Assembly: GCA_041552055.1 (NCBI GenBank)
Contig: JBFELO010000008.1
Span: 1-64,000 of the forward strand
Reading direction: 5' to 3'
DNA length: 64,000 nucleotides
Source: JBFELO01 sp041552055
GTDB taxonomy: Bacteria > Acidobacteriota > Thermoanaerobaculia > Thermoanaerobaculales > Sulfomarinibacteraceae
Below are positions 44,016 to 52,951 of the stretch, piece after piece. The first letter of the stretch is position 1. Every line of letters starts with the position of its first letter. Both the position numbers and the translations under genes were made by a program. Below the pieces are notes generated by a model. That model did not search any database and was not told the origin of the DNA. It saw only the letters and a list, made by a program, of their open reading frames with translations.

Positions 44016-44142
44016 GAAGAGACCGTCGTGAAACGGGACCGGACAGAGACGATGACGAAGAGACGGAGGGTGGGGGATCCTGCATCTTGCATCCGGGCGG
44101 GTGGCCCTCACCCCCCATCCCCCGGGTGGGCGGAGGGGGGTC
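44016..44142. other. Intergenic C-rich region
   Basis: CATCTTGCATCC and CCCTCACCCCCCATCCCCCG resemble the C-rich flanks of family B. No gene seen. Confidence 0.45.
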
Positions 44143-44841
44143 TCAATCATCCACCCGCAGCGTGTAGCCGACGCCGCGAACCGACTGAATGAACTTGGGC
44201 TGTTTCGGATCGGTCTCGAAGTACCTGCGCAGGCGCACGATGAAGTTGTCGATGGTGCGCGACGACGTCGAGAATCTGTAACCCCAGACACGCTCCAGAA
44301 TCTCCTTGCGGGACACCACCTGGTTTCTTCGCTCGACCAGTAGCTTGAGCAGCATGCACTCCTTCTCGGTCAGCCTGACGGTGCGTCCCTTGGCGGTCGC
44401 CTCGTACGTCCTGAAGTTGATTTCGTTGCCGTCGAAGCGGAACACCTCCTGCTCCTCCGGCGGGGCGCCGTACCACTCCTGGCGGCGGAAAATCCCCTGG
44501 ATGCGCAGGATCAGCTCCTCGAGGAGGAACGGCTTCGCCAGATAGTCGTCCGCGCCCACCTTGAGTCCGAGCAGCCGGTCAGCGTCCGAGGATTTGGCCG
44601 TGAGAAACAAGATCGGCACGCGATTCCCGGTGGCGCGGAGCCGGCGGCACACCTCGAGCCCGTCAAGCTTGGGCATCATGATGTCGAGGATGACCAGATC
44701 GAACTGAATGGTCTGTGCGAGCTCGAGACCCTCTTCACCATCGTGCGCGACCGTGGTGGTATACCCCTCGAATCCGAGATTGTGTGACAAAGCCTCCGCG
44801 AGATGGGCCTCGTCCTCGACGATCAGGATGTGTTTCTTCAT
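44143..44841 (-). CDS. OmpR/PhoB-type response regulator
   Basis: 232 residues. Receiver domain with acidic pocket Glu9/Asp10, phosphoacceptor Asp53 (ILDIMMP), Thr81 and Lys103 (LAKPF). The C-terminal winged helix (about 135-230: YEATAKGRTVRLTEKECMLLKLLVE, YRFSTSSRTIDNFIVRLRRYFE, IQSVRGVGYTLRV) binds DNA. Its ATG overlaps the stop of the upstream histidine kinase gene by four bases, so the two form a coupled two-component system. Confidence 0.95.
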   Translation of the reverse strand: MKKHILIVEDEAHLAEALSHNLGFEGYTTTVAHDGEEGLELAQTIQFDLVILDIMMPKLDGLEVCRRLRATGNRVPILFLTAKSSDADRLLGLKVGADDYLAKPFLLEELILRIQGIFRRQEWYGAPPEEQEVFRFDGNEINFRTYEATAKGRTVRLTEKECMLLKLLVERRNQVVSRKEILERVWGYRFSTSSRTIDNFIVRLRRYFETDPKQPKFIQSVRGVGYTLRVDD

Positions 44842-46199
44842 AGCCGAGCCTCCTTCGGATGGCAGTCAGGAAGCGTCACTCGAAACGTGGTGCCGTCCCG
44901 GCCGGTCGACACCACGGTTACCGTGCCCCGGTGCGCCTTCACGATCTGCTTCACCAGGTACAGACCGAGACCGGTCCCGTTGGTGCTGCGGGTCATCTCG
45001 TCACCGCCCCGGAAGAAACGATCGAAAACGAACGGCAGCTCGTCCTCTGAGATCCCAGGCCCATTGTCCCTGACCTCAAGCAGAGCCCGACCACGCTCGT
45101 GGCCGAGGCTCACCCCGATTCTGGGAGCGCTACCGCCGTACTTGATAGCGTTCTCCAGCAGGTTGGACACAACGATTTCAAACGCTTCCTCGTTGAGCTC
45201 CGCCCAGACATCGTCCTCGACCTGCGAATCGACCACGGCCCCCGACGGGCGCACCCGGCGACGAAAATCCTCGACCACGTCCTCGACCACGCCGCTGAGG
45301 TCGGTTTCTCGGAACTGGAGTTCGCCCCCCCCGCGGTCGTACCGCGTGACCTCCAGCACCTTTTGAACGAGGTCCTGCAGGCGTTCGGTGTCACGCATCG
45401 CATTGTCTAGAAATCGTTCACGGTCGGCGCCCGTGGCACGGCCTGACAGCACTGTCTCGAGCGCGAGCCGCGTCGATGCCAGCGGCGACTTGAGCTCGTG
45501 GGTCACGGCCGAGAGGAAGTTCCGGTGACGCCGTTCCAACTCGGCTTCACGTCGGAGAATCCTCACGAGCAGCGCTATCAGCACGAAGAGCAGCACCGCA
45601 AAAAAAGTGCCCTCGGACACGATCATCACGATGCGACGGCGGTACCTGTCCAGGATCTCGGACCACGCCTCGGACCGCGGCCGCACCGACAGCCCGTCGA
45701 ACGGAGGCGAGAGCTCTACCATCGGAGGTGTCGCGGAGGCGTCGCTCACACCGGGCGCAGTACTCGGGACGATCTCTACGCCGCCACCCACCGCAAGCAC
45801 GCGTTCCCGCCAGCCCGGCGCGGCGAGCGCCCGCACACAGCCAGAACGCGTCTCGACCGTCAGCTCAGGGCCATCGACCGAAGCCAGCCAGCCCTCGGTG
45901 CAGCCCTCCGCGTCCGATTGCTGCCACGAGGAAAAGGACGCCGGCGGGCGCTGGACCCCGAAATCCGTGGCCGGTCCGACCGCCTCGAGCAGATGAGCGC
46001 GCGCAGCCTTCAGGTCGGCGGCCACTTCGCTCGCAGCGCGCTCGCACGTCACCAGCAGCAACTCGCGTTCGAGTCCGAGGCGCGCTCGGTTCTCGCGCAG
46101 CACGAAGATGATCCACCAGGTCAGCTGCATGTTCACGACCACCACCACCAAAACGGCAACGACCAGGTGTCGCAAGGTCAGGGACCCACGTCGCGGCAT
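44838..46199 (-). CDS. Sensor histidine kinase
   Basis: 453 residues. TM1 (about 12-34), an about 150-residue periplasmic sensor domain, TM2 (about 190-214). HisKA with phosphoaccepting His234 in SAVTHELKSPLAS, HATPase_c with N box NLLENAIKYGG, G1 DNGPGIS, F box FVFDRFFRG and G2 GTGLGLYLVK. The sensor part has four cysteines (including Cys52, Cys100 and Cys121) but no recognised ligand domain. Paired with the OmpR-type regulator; stimulus unknown. ATG 46199 lacks a clear ribosome site. Confidence 0.92.
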   Translation of the reverse strand: MPRRGSLTLRHLVVAVLVVVVVNMQLTWWIIFVLRENRARLGLERELLLVTCERAASEVAADLKAARAHLLEAVGPATDFGVQRPPASFSSWQQSDAEGCTEGWLASVDGPELTVETRSGCVRALAAPGWRERVLAVGGGVEIVPSTAPGVSDASATPPMVELSPPFDGLSVRPRSEAWSEILDRYRRRIVMIVSEGTFFAVLLFVLIALLVRILRREAELERRHRNFLSAVTHELKSPLASTRLALETVLSGRATGADRERFLDNAMRDTERLQDLVQKVLEVTRYDRGGGELQFRETDLSGVVEDVVEDFRRRVRPSGAVVDSQVEDDVWAELNEEAFEIVVSNLLENAIKYGGSAPRIGVSLGHERGRALLEVRDNGPGISEDELPFVFDRFFRGGDEMTRSTNGTGLGLYLVKQIVKAHRGTVTVVSTGRDGTTFRVTLPDCHPKEARL

Positions 46200-46293
46200 G
46201 GATGGAGTATAGCGGGCGCTCCCATCCACCCACCCGATGCTGGATGCTCGATACCGGATGCTGGATCCCCCGCCAACTCGTGGCACGCGTCAT

Positions 46294-46450
46294 CCTGACA
46301 CGCCCTCTCCGCAGAACGCTCGCCTCGGGAGCCCGGCATGGGCGTTTCGAGGACTCAGCGCCACGAGCTGTCCCCAGTGATGGTGGGCTTCGAAACGTCA
46401 TGCCCGGCACGCCCGCACGACGCGCAGTCGTCGGCCTGCCAATCGCAGCA
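46294..46450 (+). repeat. Family A palindromic element, copy 5
   Basis: Left arm GACACGCCCTCTCC, stem CCCGGCATGGGCGTTTCGAG (from 46332) with CTTCGAAACGTCATGCCCGG (46388-46407), right arm GGCACGCCCGCACGACGCGC, AGTCGTCGGCCTGCCAATCG. Stem sequence matches copy 3, not copies 1-2. Located upstream of the histidine kinase, between two minus-strand genes. Confidence 0.82.
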
Positions 46451-46607
46451 ACCTTCCGACAACGGAGGCGGTCTTTGCCCAATGGTCGGCGGCCAAGGGG
46501 GCGCGAAGGATTCGTCACGCAATCTGCTTCACGAATTGCAGTGGATACCAAGCATCCTCCGTTCCCACTGCGCCATGGGATTTCGTCCAGTACCAAGGCG
46601 CGAAACA
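46451..46607. other. Intergenic region with extra small hairpins
   Basis: No gene seen. AAGGATTCGTCACGCAATC at 46506-46524 and TTCACGAATTGC at 46529-46540 resemble parts of family D; a related GAGGATTCGTTATCGCG occurs near 61857. Confidence 0.45.
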
Positions 46608-46683
46608 GGTGCGAGAGATCCGATCGCAACTGGATTGCGATATGCCTCGCCATTCCAGAGCAAATCGCGAAGCGAATTGGTGT
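46608..46683. repeat. Family D stop-codon-adjacent element, copy 3
   Basis: GTGCGAGAGATCCGATCGCA, an internal hairpin, GCCTCGCCATTCCAGAG and an imperfect hairpin of CAAATCGC and GCGAATTG. It ends at the stop codon of the ornithine aminotransferase gene. More diverged than copies 1 and 2. Confidence 0.72.
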
Positions 46684-47889
46684 CTACAGGGTCGTCAGCA
46701 CGTTTTCGATGTGCTCCAGCGCCCAGTCGACCTCGTCGCGGGAGATCGTCAGTGGCGGGGCGATCCGAATGACGGTCTCGTGGGTCTCCTTGCACAGCAG
46801 GCCTTCGTGCTGCAACGCTTCGCAAAATCGCCGAGCCCCGCCGGCCGACTCCTTCAGCTCGATGCCGATCCAGAGCCCCTTGCCGCGGATCTCCGCGATG
46901 TGCGCCGACGAAATCGCACGCAACCGCCCCAGGAAATACTCCCCCATCTCCGCCGAATGCCGCACCATGTCCTCGTCGACCAGCACTTTGAGAGCTTCGC
47001 GGGCGACCGCCGCGCCGAGCGGATTCCCACCATAGGTGGACCCGTGCTCGCCAGGGTGGAACACGCCCATCACCTCGTCATCGGCGAGCATCGCGGAAAC
47101 GGGGTACATCCCCCCGGACAGCGCCTTGCCGATGATCACGATGTCCGGCCGAATCCCCTCGTGCTGGTACGCGAACAGCGCTCCGGTGCGGCCGAGCCCC
47201 GACTGGATCTCATCCACGGCCAGCAGCGCGTTGTGCTCGTCCGCGATTCCGCGAAGCCGTTTCAGGTAGCCGTCAGGAGGGATGACGATGCCGGCCTCAC
47301 CCTGGATCGGCTCGACCAGAATCGCGGCCACGTTCGGGTTGATCGCCGCCGCCACCGCGTCGCCGTCGCCATAGGGCAGTACTCGGAAACCTGGGGTGAA
47401 CGGGCCGAAGCCCTCGCGGTTATCCGCCTCGGTGGAAAACCCGACGATCGTCGTCGTTCGGCCGTGGAAGTTCCCCTCGAAGACTAGAATCTCCGCCTCG
47501 TCGGCCGCGACGCCCTTGACCGTGTAGGCCCACTTTCGGGCGGCCTTGATCGCGGTCTCCACAGCCTCTGCGCCGGTGTTCATGGGCAGCACGCGATCGA
47601 AGCCGGTCAGGTCGGTAAGCTCCTTGCAGAACGGTCCGAGTTGATCGTTGCGGAAGGCCCGCGAGGTCAGTCCCACGCGACCGATCTGCTCGACCATGGC
47701 GTTGAGTAGGCGTGGGTGGCAGTGGCCCTGGTTGACCGCCGAGTAGGCTGCCAGGAAGTCGAGGTATTTTCGTCCCTCGACGTCCCACACCCACGCACCT
47801 TCCGCTCGCGAGATCACCACGTCCAACGGGTGGTAGTTGTGGGCACCGAACTGCTCCTCGAGTGAAACGAACTCGGCGGTCGTGGTCAT
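46684..47889 (-). CDS. rocD: Ornithine-oxo-acid transaminase
   Basis: 401 residues, class III aminotransferase. PLP lysine is Lys255 in IIGKALSGGMYP; VDEIQSGLGRTG (about 225-236); NTGAEAVETAIKAARKW (about 104-120); opening EEQFGAHNYHPLDVVISRAEG is typical of ornithine aminotransferase. Interconverts ornithine and glutamate-semialdehyde, linking arginine catabolism and proline. GGAGGAAC precedes the ATG at 47889. Confidence 0.92.
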   Translation of the reverse strand: MTTTAEFVSLEEQFGAHNYHPLDVVISRAEGAWVWDVEGRKYLDFLAAYSAVNQGHCHPRLLNAMVEQIGRVGLTSRAFRNDQLGPFCKELTDLTGFDRVLPMNTGAEAVETAIKAARKWAYTVKGVAADEAEILVFEGNFHGRTTTIVGFSTEADNREGFGPFTPGFRVLPYGDGDAVAAAINPNVAAILVEPIQGEAGIVIPPDGYLKRLRGIADEHNALLAVDEIQSGLGRTGALFAYQHEGIRPDIVIIGKALSGGMYPVSAMLADDEVMGVFHPGEHGSTYGGNPLGAAVAREALKVLVDEDMVRHSAEMGEYFLGRLRAISSAHIAEIRGKGLWIGIELKESAGGARRFCEALQHEGLLCKETHETVIRIAPPLTISRDEVDWALEHIENVLTTL

Positions 47890-48068
47890 GTCGTTCCTCC
47901 GGAGGGTGATGATCGACCTGGGTTCCTGGCCAGGTCGTCGGCGCCGGGCACGGTACATCTTCGACGCCGCTCATGCAACATGGCACGTGGAAGCGAGGGG
48001 GGTGGCCGCCGCCTGCGGTGCCTGGGGGCGAGGGGATGGCGGAACTCTCGAAGAAGGGGCCGATATGG

Positions 48069-48117
48069 ACTGTCACCCCCTCATTCCCTCACTCCCTCAC
48101 CCCCTGGCGGGGGTACA
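48069..48117. repeat. C-rich family B-type flank
   Basis: CCCCCTCATTCCCTCACTCC with CTCACCCCCTGGCGGGGG, the complement of the G-rich string at 27605 and 56515. Located at the 3' end of prfB (minus strand). Confidence 0.55.
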
Positions 48118-49219
48118 TTACTCCTGCTGCGCCTGCCAGCGGAGGTAGGCCTCGATGAAGTCGTCGATATCGCCGTCGAGCACGCGGTCGGCGTTGCCGA
48201 CCTCGTGTCCGGTCCTCAGGTCCTTGACCATCCGATACGGTTGCAGAACGTACGACCGGATCTGATTGCCCCAGGAGATGTCCTTCTTGGGACCCTTGAT
48301 CTTCTCGAGCTCTTCCTCCCGCTTCTCGATCTCCAATTCGAACAGCCTCGCCTTCAACACTTTCATGGCGCTCGAGAGGTTCTTGATCTGTGACCGTTCG
48401 TTTTGGCATGTCACGATGATGCCGGTCGGCTGGTGGACGATCCGTACCGCCGAGTACGTGGTGTTGACGCCCTGTCCACCCGGCCCGGACGAGCAGAAGC
48501 GGTCGATGCGCAGATCCTTGTCTTCGATCTCGAGGTCGATTTCGTCGTCGACCTCGGGGTACACGTGGGTGGACGCAAACGAGGTGTGGCGCCGTGACTG
48601 GGCATCGAACGGCGAAATCCTCACCAGCCGGTGAATACCGTTCTCCGATTTCAGATTGCCGTACGCGTACGGGCCCTTGATCAACAGCGTGGCACTCTTG
48701 ATGCCGGCCTCGTCGCCGGGTTGCTCGTCCATCAACTCGACGTCGAAGCCGCGACGCTCGCACCAGCGCAAGTAGAGCCGTTGCAGCATCTGCGCCCAAT
48801 CTTGGGACTCGGTGCCCCCTGCTCCTGGGTGGATCTCGAGAAACGCGTTGGAGGTGTCGTGCTCACCGGTCATCTTGGTGGTGAGCTCCACACGATCCAT
48901 CATCGGCGTGATTCGCTCGAGGGCCGCGGCCAACTCCTCGTCGGCGCCGGCCTCGTCGTCGCGGGACATCTCGAGCAGGACCTCGAGCTCGTCCCTGGCG
49001 TCGCGCAGGTCGGACGCCGTGCGGATCGACTCCTGAAGCCGGCTCCGGCGACGCATCACCCGGCGCGCACGTTCCTGGTCCGACCAGATGTCCGGGGACT
49101 GTGCCTCTTCGTCGACCTCGGCCAGCTCTTCCTTCAGCGCCTCCTCGTCAAAGGTACCCCCGCAGACGCTGGACTCGCTCCATCTCGGCCTCGGTCTTCT
49201 GGATCAGCTCTTCTCGCAT
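48118..49219 (-). CDS. prfB: Peptide chain release factor 2 (programmed +1 frameshift)
   Basis: 366 residues after frameshifting. The first reading frame runs from ATG 49219 for 23 codons (ending LRGYL) to a TGA at 49148-49150, then translation continues +1 (DEEALKEELAEVDEEAQSPDIWSD...) to the stop at 48118. The slippery CTT-TGA-C with a GGGGG Shine-Dalgarno-like stretch just upstream is the classical autoregulatory arrangement. The main body carries the SGPGGQGVN motif that triggers peptidyl-tRNA hydrolysis. RF2 reads UAA and UGA. Lies downstream of lnt, 73 bases. Confidence 0.95.
49143..49162 (-). promoter_or_regulatory. prfB programmed frameshift site
   Basis: Minus strand reads CGGGGGTACCTTTGACGAGG: GGGGG as internal Shine-Dalgarno, CTT as slippery codon and in-frame TGA followed by C. 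Slow recognition of UGA by RF2 itself promotes the +1 shift, so RF2 controls its own synthesis. Confidence 0.93.
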
Positions 49220-49292
49220 CGTGTCCTCACTCGCCCACAGGGCAAAAAACTCGGCCCGCCGTCGGCGGGCGCGACCATGGTAGCAGAAAAAC

Positions 49293-50777
49293 TCACCCTC
49301 GTCGCATCTGCATCCTCCCCCACATCAGCAGGATAGCACCTGCGAAGGCAGTCGCGGCGCACCACCAGTCACCGAATCGTACCCGCGGAGTCAATCCCGT
49401 CGCCAGCCGCACCTCGGCCACCAGCAGTCCCTGCTCCCCGACCCCGAGGATCGGTCCCAACCGCCCGGACGGTTCGACGAATCCGGAAATGCCGGTGAGC
49501 GCGGCACGTGCGAACCATCGCCGGTTCTCCACCGCGCGCAGCACGACGTGGGAGAAGTGCTGGCGGGGCGCCCACGAATAGCCGTACCAGCCGTCGTTGG
49601 TGAGGGTGGTCAACAGCTCAGCACCGCCCCGGACCTCGCTCGCCACCAGTTCGGCAAAGATCACCTCGTAGCAGATCGCCATTCCGAGCGGTGCAGACGC
49701 CTCGAGCACCCGGGGTTGCCTGCCCGGTGCGAAGCTGCCCACCTCGCGGACCAACGAGTCGGCAAATCCGAGCCGTGCCCACCACGGCACGAACTCGCCG
49801 AACGGTACCAGCCGCACTTTGTCGTACCGCTCCGGTACGACGCCGGCGGCCGTCACCACGAACGCCGAGTTGGTGAAGCCCTCCGCGTCGGACCCCGCCA
49901 CCGAGTTGAGCACGATGTCGATATCGAGCGTACGCGCCGCTTCGGCCAGCACTGTGCGAAATCCGCCGTCGTCATCGACCCGATAGGGCATCGCGCTCTC
50001 GGGCCACAGCACCAACTGCGCGCCCTGCCGAGCCGCCTGTGCGGTCAGATTCCACACGTCCCCCTCCGCCTCGCGCCAACTTGCCGGGTCCCACTTCTCC
50101 TCGAGAGAGGTCCCCGGCTGGATAACCGCAACGCGGAGTGGTGCTCCTTCGATCGAGAATCCTGGTGCGACGAACGACAGCAGGAGGGTCAACAACGCGG
50201 CGCTGCCGGCCGCGGCCCATCCGACGACGCGAGTCGGCCGCCGCAGCGTTGCCCACAGCCCGGCTCCAACCATCAGTGCGGCCCAACCGAGCCCGGTCGC
50301 GCCCCACACCGGAAGTGATTGCAGCAGCGCTGGAGCGTCGGCGAAAACGGCCGCCGGTGGGTTCCACGGAAACCGGTACGGCCAGAACTGCCGCCACGCA
50401 TCAACGGCGATGAAGATACTTGGGAACGCCCACACCCGCCATGCGGTCGGCACGAGCGAGGCGAGGCCGGCGGCCGCCGCCCAGCACACGCCGAGCAACC
50501 CGGCCATGCCGAGAAGGCTCAGTACCGCCGCAATCAACGGTAGCCCGCCGTAATGGTGCATGACGGGCATCACCCAGTTGGTGGCCAGTGTCCAGTGGGC
50601 GACACCGGCCAGCCAGCCCAGCAGCCAGGGCCGCCATCCTCCCGGGAGCCGCTCGAGCCCCTCCAGCATCAAGCCGGGGAACAGCAGCACCAGCGGTGCC
50701 ACCCCGGCGCCCGGCAGGGCCAGCGCCAGAGCCACGCCGGACCCCAGTCCAAGCAGCCACGGCAGCACTGACTTCAT
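49293..50777 (-). CDS. lnt: Apolipoprotein N-acyltransferase
   Basis: 494 residues. N-terminal half has about six transmembrane helices; the C-terminal half is a carbon-nitrogen hydrolase domain with catalytic Glu in LVLWPESAMPY, Lys in YDKVRLVPFGEFVPW and Cys in MAICYEVIF. Adds the third acyl chain to lipoproteins, which fits the several lipobox proteins in this window and indicates a Gram-negative envelope. The ATG at 50777 follows AGGG. Upstream of prfB on the same strand. Confidence 0.93.
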   Translation of the reverse strand: MKSVLPWLLGLGSGVALALALPGAGVAPLVLLFPGLMLEGLERLPGGWRPWLLGWLAGVAHWTLATNWVMPVMHHYGGLPLIAAVLSLLGMAGLLGVCWAAAAGLASLVPTAWRVWAFPSIFIAVDAWRQFWPYRFPWNPPAAVFADAPALLQSLPVWGATGLGWAALMVGAGLWATLRRPTRVVGWAAAGSAALLTLLLSFVAPGFSIEGAPLRVAVIQPGTSLEEKWDPASWREAEGDVWNLTAQAARQGAQLVLWPESAMPYRVDDDGGFRTVLAEAARTLDIDIVLNSVAGSDAEGFTNSAFVVTAAGVVPERYDKVRLVPFGEFVPWWARLGFADSLVREVGSFAPGRQPRVLEASAPLGMAICYEVIFAELVASEVRGGAELLTTLTNDGWYGYSWAPRQHFSHVVLRAVENRRWFARAALTGISGFVEPSGRLGPILGVGEQGLLVAEVRLATGLTPRVRFGDWWCAATAFAGAILLMWGRMQMRRG

Positions 50778-50816
50778 CCCTGGAAGTATAGGGGGGCGTG
50801 AGGGCTTGTGGGCTTG

Positions 50817-50895
50817 CGGCGCCCTCTCCCCAATGCGCTCCCCTCCGCGCGAGGCGCTGTCGTCGGCTTGCCGATCGCGTCGATCACCTGACACC
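50817..50895 (+). repeat. Collapsed family A element (arms without hairpin)
   Basis: Left arm GCGCCCTCTCCCCAATGCGC and TCCCCTCCGCGCGAGGCGCT run directly into the right-arm sequence TGTCGTCGGCTTGCCGATCG and CGTCGATCACCTGACACCCG. The inner stem, loop and GGCACGCCC part are missing, as if deleted. It directly precedes full copy 6. Confidence 0.75.
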
Positions 50896-51070
50896 CGACG
50901 CGCCCTGTCCCCATCGTCCTCCCCAAGGGTGCCCCGTTAGACAATGTTGGGGCCCGACGGGCCGTCCCAACCCGGTGACGGTGCTTCCAACATTGTCAAA
51001 GACGGCACGCCCGCACGAGGCGCGGTCAACGGCCTACTGATCGCGTCGACCATCTGACACCCGAGGCGGC
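50896..51070 (+). repeat. Family A palindromic element, copy 6
   Basis: Left arm CGACGCGCCCTGTCCCC, stem GACAATGTTGG (50940-50950) with CCAACATTGTC (50987-50997), right arm GGCACGCCCGCACGAGGCGC, then GGTCAACGGCCTACTGATCG and CGTCGACCATCTGACACCCG. Region up to the CaiB-type gene has no coding sequence; family B-like CCCTCATCCCCAGGTGCCGT at 51183-51202. Confidence 0.85.
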
Positions 51071-51219
51071 ATTCTCCCTTCGGCTCCCGGACCTCGGATC
51101 CTGGGACCCGCATCCCCTCACGCCCAGGCGCCGACCTGTCACGGCGTAGTCCGAAAGACGATGCCGGAAGGCGCCGGTCACTCCCTCATCCCCAGGTGCC
51201 GTAGGCAACGGTCGCAGCC

Positions 51220-52341
51220 TCAGACTATCCCGAACTCGCGCAACACCGCCTCGGTGTGCTCGCCCAGCGCCGGTGCCGGGCGATCCGGGGTGCGCCCGCC
51301 GGCCACGAAGGGTGCCGGAGTCGGGAGAGTACCGCCGTCGGGCAGCGGCGTGCGCTCTATCCAGTCGGCGCCGCGGTCCACGGCGGAACTCACGGCAGTC
51401 GCCGCATCGTTCACCGGCGCGAGTGGCAGATCGTGCTCGAGTCCGAGCTCGAGCCAGTGCTCGAGCGGACGGCTCGCGAATGCGGACGCCACGGTGTCGG
51501 CCGCGCGCTCTCCTTCCTCGCCAACGTCGAGGCCGGCAGCCGCCGCCTCCGGGACGCCGAGCAGATCGGTCAACGTGATCCAGAACTTCGGCTCGAGCGC
51601 GCCCACCGATATCTCCCGCGCGTCCGCGCACAGGTAGGTCCGATAGCACGGGCAGAGCCCGCCGAGCAGCGCCTCCATACCACTGCCGCCGCCCGCCGCA
51701 GCATCGGCCCACGACCAGGTGACGAACGGGAGTGGGCCGGTCGTCAGCGGCTGCTCCACGCGACGGCCGTGGCCGGTCCGCTCACGCGCGAGCAGAGCGC
51801 CGAGAATCGACGCCGTCGCCAACAGAGCGGCACCCACGTCTGCGAGCTGGATGGTCGAGATCCCGTCGCGCCGCATCGCCCGCAGAGCGCCGGTTTCCGC
51901 CACGAAGTTGAGGTCATGCCCGACCCGCCGTGCCTCCTCACCTTCGGAGCCGAAGCTGGTGACGGAGCACCACACGAGCTTCGGGTTGTCACGGCGGAGC
52001 TCTTCCCAGCCGAGCTCCCACCTTTCCAGGGTGCCCGGTCGGAAGTTCTCCACCACGACGTCGGCTCGACGCGCGATCGCGCGCATTGCGGCCGCTCCCT
52101 CGGGCTGTCGCAGGTCGAGCGCGACCGACTCGGCGCCCCGCATCATCACTGCGTACCCGAGGCTCATGTCGCCCACCTGAGGCGGCACGAGGCGCATCGG
52201 ATCCCCGGCGCCCGGCTCCTCCACCCTGATCAGCCGGGCACCGAGATCAATCAGCTGGCGGGCCAGCATCGCCCCGGGGATCATCCGGCTCAGGTCGAGC
52301 ACGAGCATTCCTTCGAGCGGTGGTGTCGTGGCAGTTTTCAT
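51220..52341 (-). CDS. CaiB/BaiF-type CoA-transferase (class III)
   Basis: 373 residues. Catalytic aspartate Asp168 in QLADVG; N-terminal Rossmann-like part PLEGMLVLDLSRMIPGAMLARQLIDLGARLIRVEEPGAGDP (about 8-48) and VVVENFRPGTLERWELG (about 95-111). Transfers CoA between acyl acids or racemises 2-methylacyl-CoA. The set of insertions resembles alpha-methylacyl-CoA racemase-like proteins. GGGGAG precedes the ATG at 52341. Confidence 0.88.
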   Translation of the reverse strand: MKTATTPPLEGMLVLDLSRMIPGAMLARQLIDLGARLIRVEEPGAGDPMRLVPPQVGDMSLGYAVMMRGAESVALDLRQPEGAAAMRAIARRADVVVENFRPGTLERWELGWEELRRDNPKLVWCSVTSFGSEGEEARRVGHDLNFVAETGALRAMRRDGISTIQLADVGAALLATASILGALLARERTGHGRRVEQPLTTGPLPFVTWSWADAAAGGGSGMEALLGGLCPCYRTYLCADAREISVGALEPKFWITLTDLLGVPEAAAAGLDVGEEGERAADTVASAFASRPLEHWLELGLEHDLPLAPVNDAATAVSSAVDRGADWIERTPLPDGGTLPTPAPFVAGGRTPDRPAPALGEHTEAVLREFGIV

Positions 52342-52427
52342 GCGGCTCCCCCGTGTGCCGATCTTACCGACAGCCTGTTCCGGAACCAAGCTGCGCCGCT
52401 CCGACGGATGTCTGTTACCCTTTCGCG

Positions 52428-52904
52428 ATGCGCTGGTGGCTGTTCAAGACCGAGCACTCGACCTACTCCTGGGACGACCTGGTGCGGGACCGGAAAACCT
52501 GCTGGGAAGGAGTACGGAACTACCAGGCCCGCAATCTGCTGCGTGACGAAGTCACACGCGGCGATCTTGTGTTCGTGTACCACAGCGTTGTGCAACCCCA
52601 GGTGATCGCCGGAGTCGCCAGGGTCGTGCGCGAAACCTATCCGGACCACTACGCCCAGGATCCGTCGAGCCCCTACTTCGATCCCAAGGCGAATCCTGAC
52701 GATCCGCGCTGGCTGATGGTGGACGTCGAGCCGGTTCGAGCCCTGGATCCACCCATCACGCGCGACGAGCTCAAGGAGGTCTCGGATCTCGCCGACATGA
52801 TGCTGCTGCGCCGAGGAAGCCGTCTCTCGGTGCAGCCGGTCTCCGACCGACACGCGAAAACGATTCTCGGCCTGAGAGGGCTCTCCATCGACTCGGTCGG
52901 ATGA
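52428..52904 (+). CDS. EVE domain protein
   Basis: 158 residues. PUA-like EVE fold: MRWWLFKTEHSTYSWDDL, CWEGVRNYQARNLLR (about 25-39), GDLVFVYHS (about 45-53), FDPKANPDDPRWLMVDV (about 84-100). EVE domains bind modified nucleobases in DNA or RNA. A house-keeping thymocyte-nuclear-protein-1-like gene. Divergent from the CaiB-type gene. Confidence 0.9.
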   Translation: MRWWLFKTEHSTYSWDDLVRDRKTCWEGVRNYQARNLLRDEVTRGDLVFVYHSVVQPQVIAGVARVVRETYPDHYAQDPSSPYFDPKANPDDPRWLMVDVEPVRALDPPITRDELKEVSDLADMMLLRRGSRLSVQPVSDRHAKTILGLRGLSIDSVG

Positions 52905-52951
52905 CCTTGCATCATCGCTCCTGAAGGACGACATTGTTCCCTGAGGGAACC

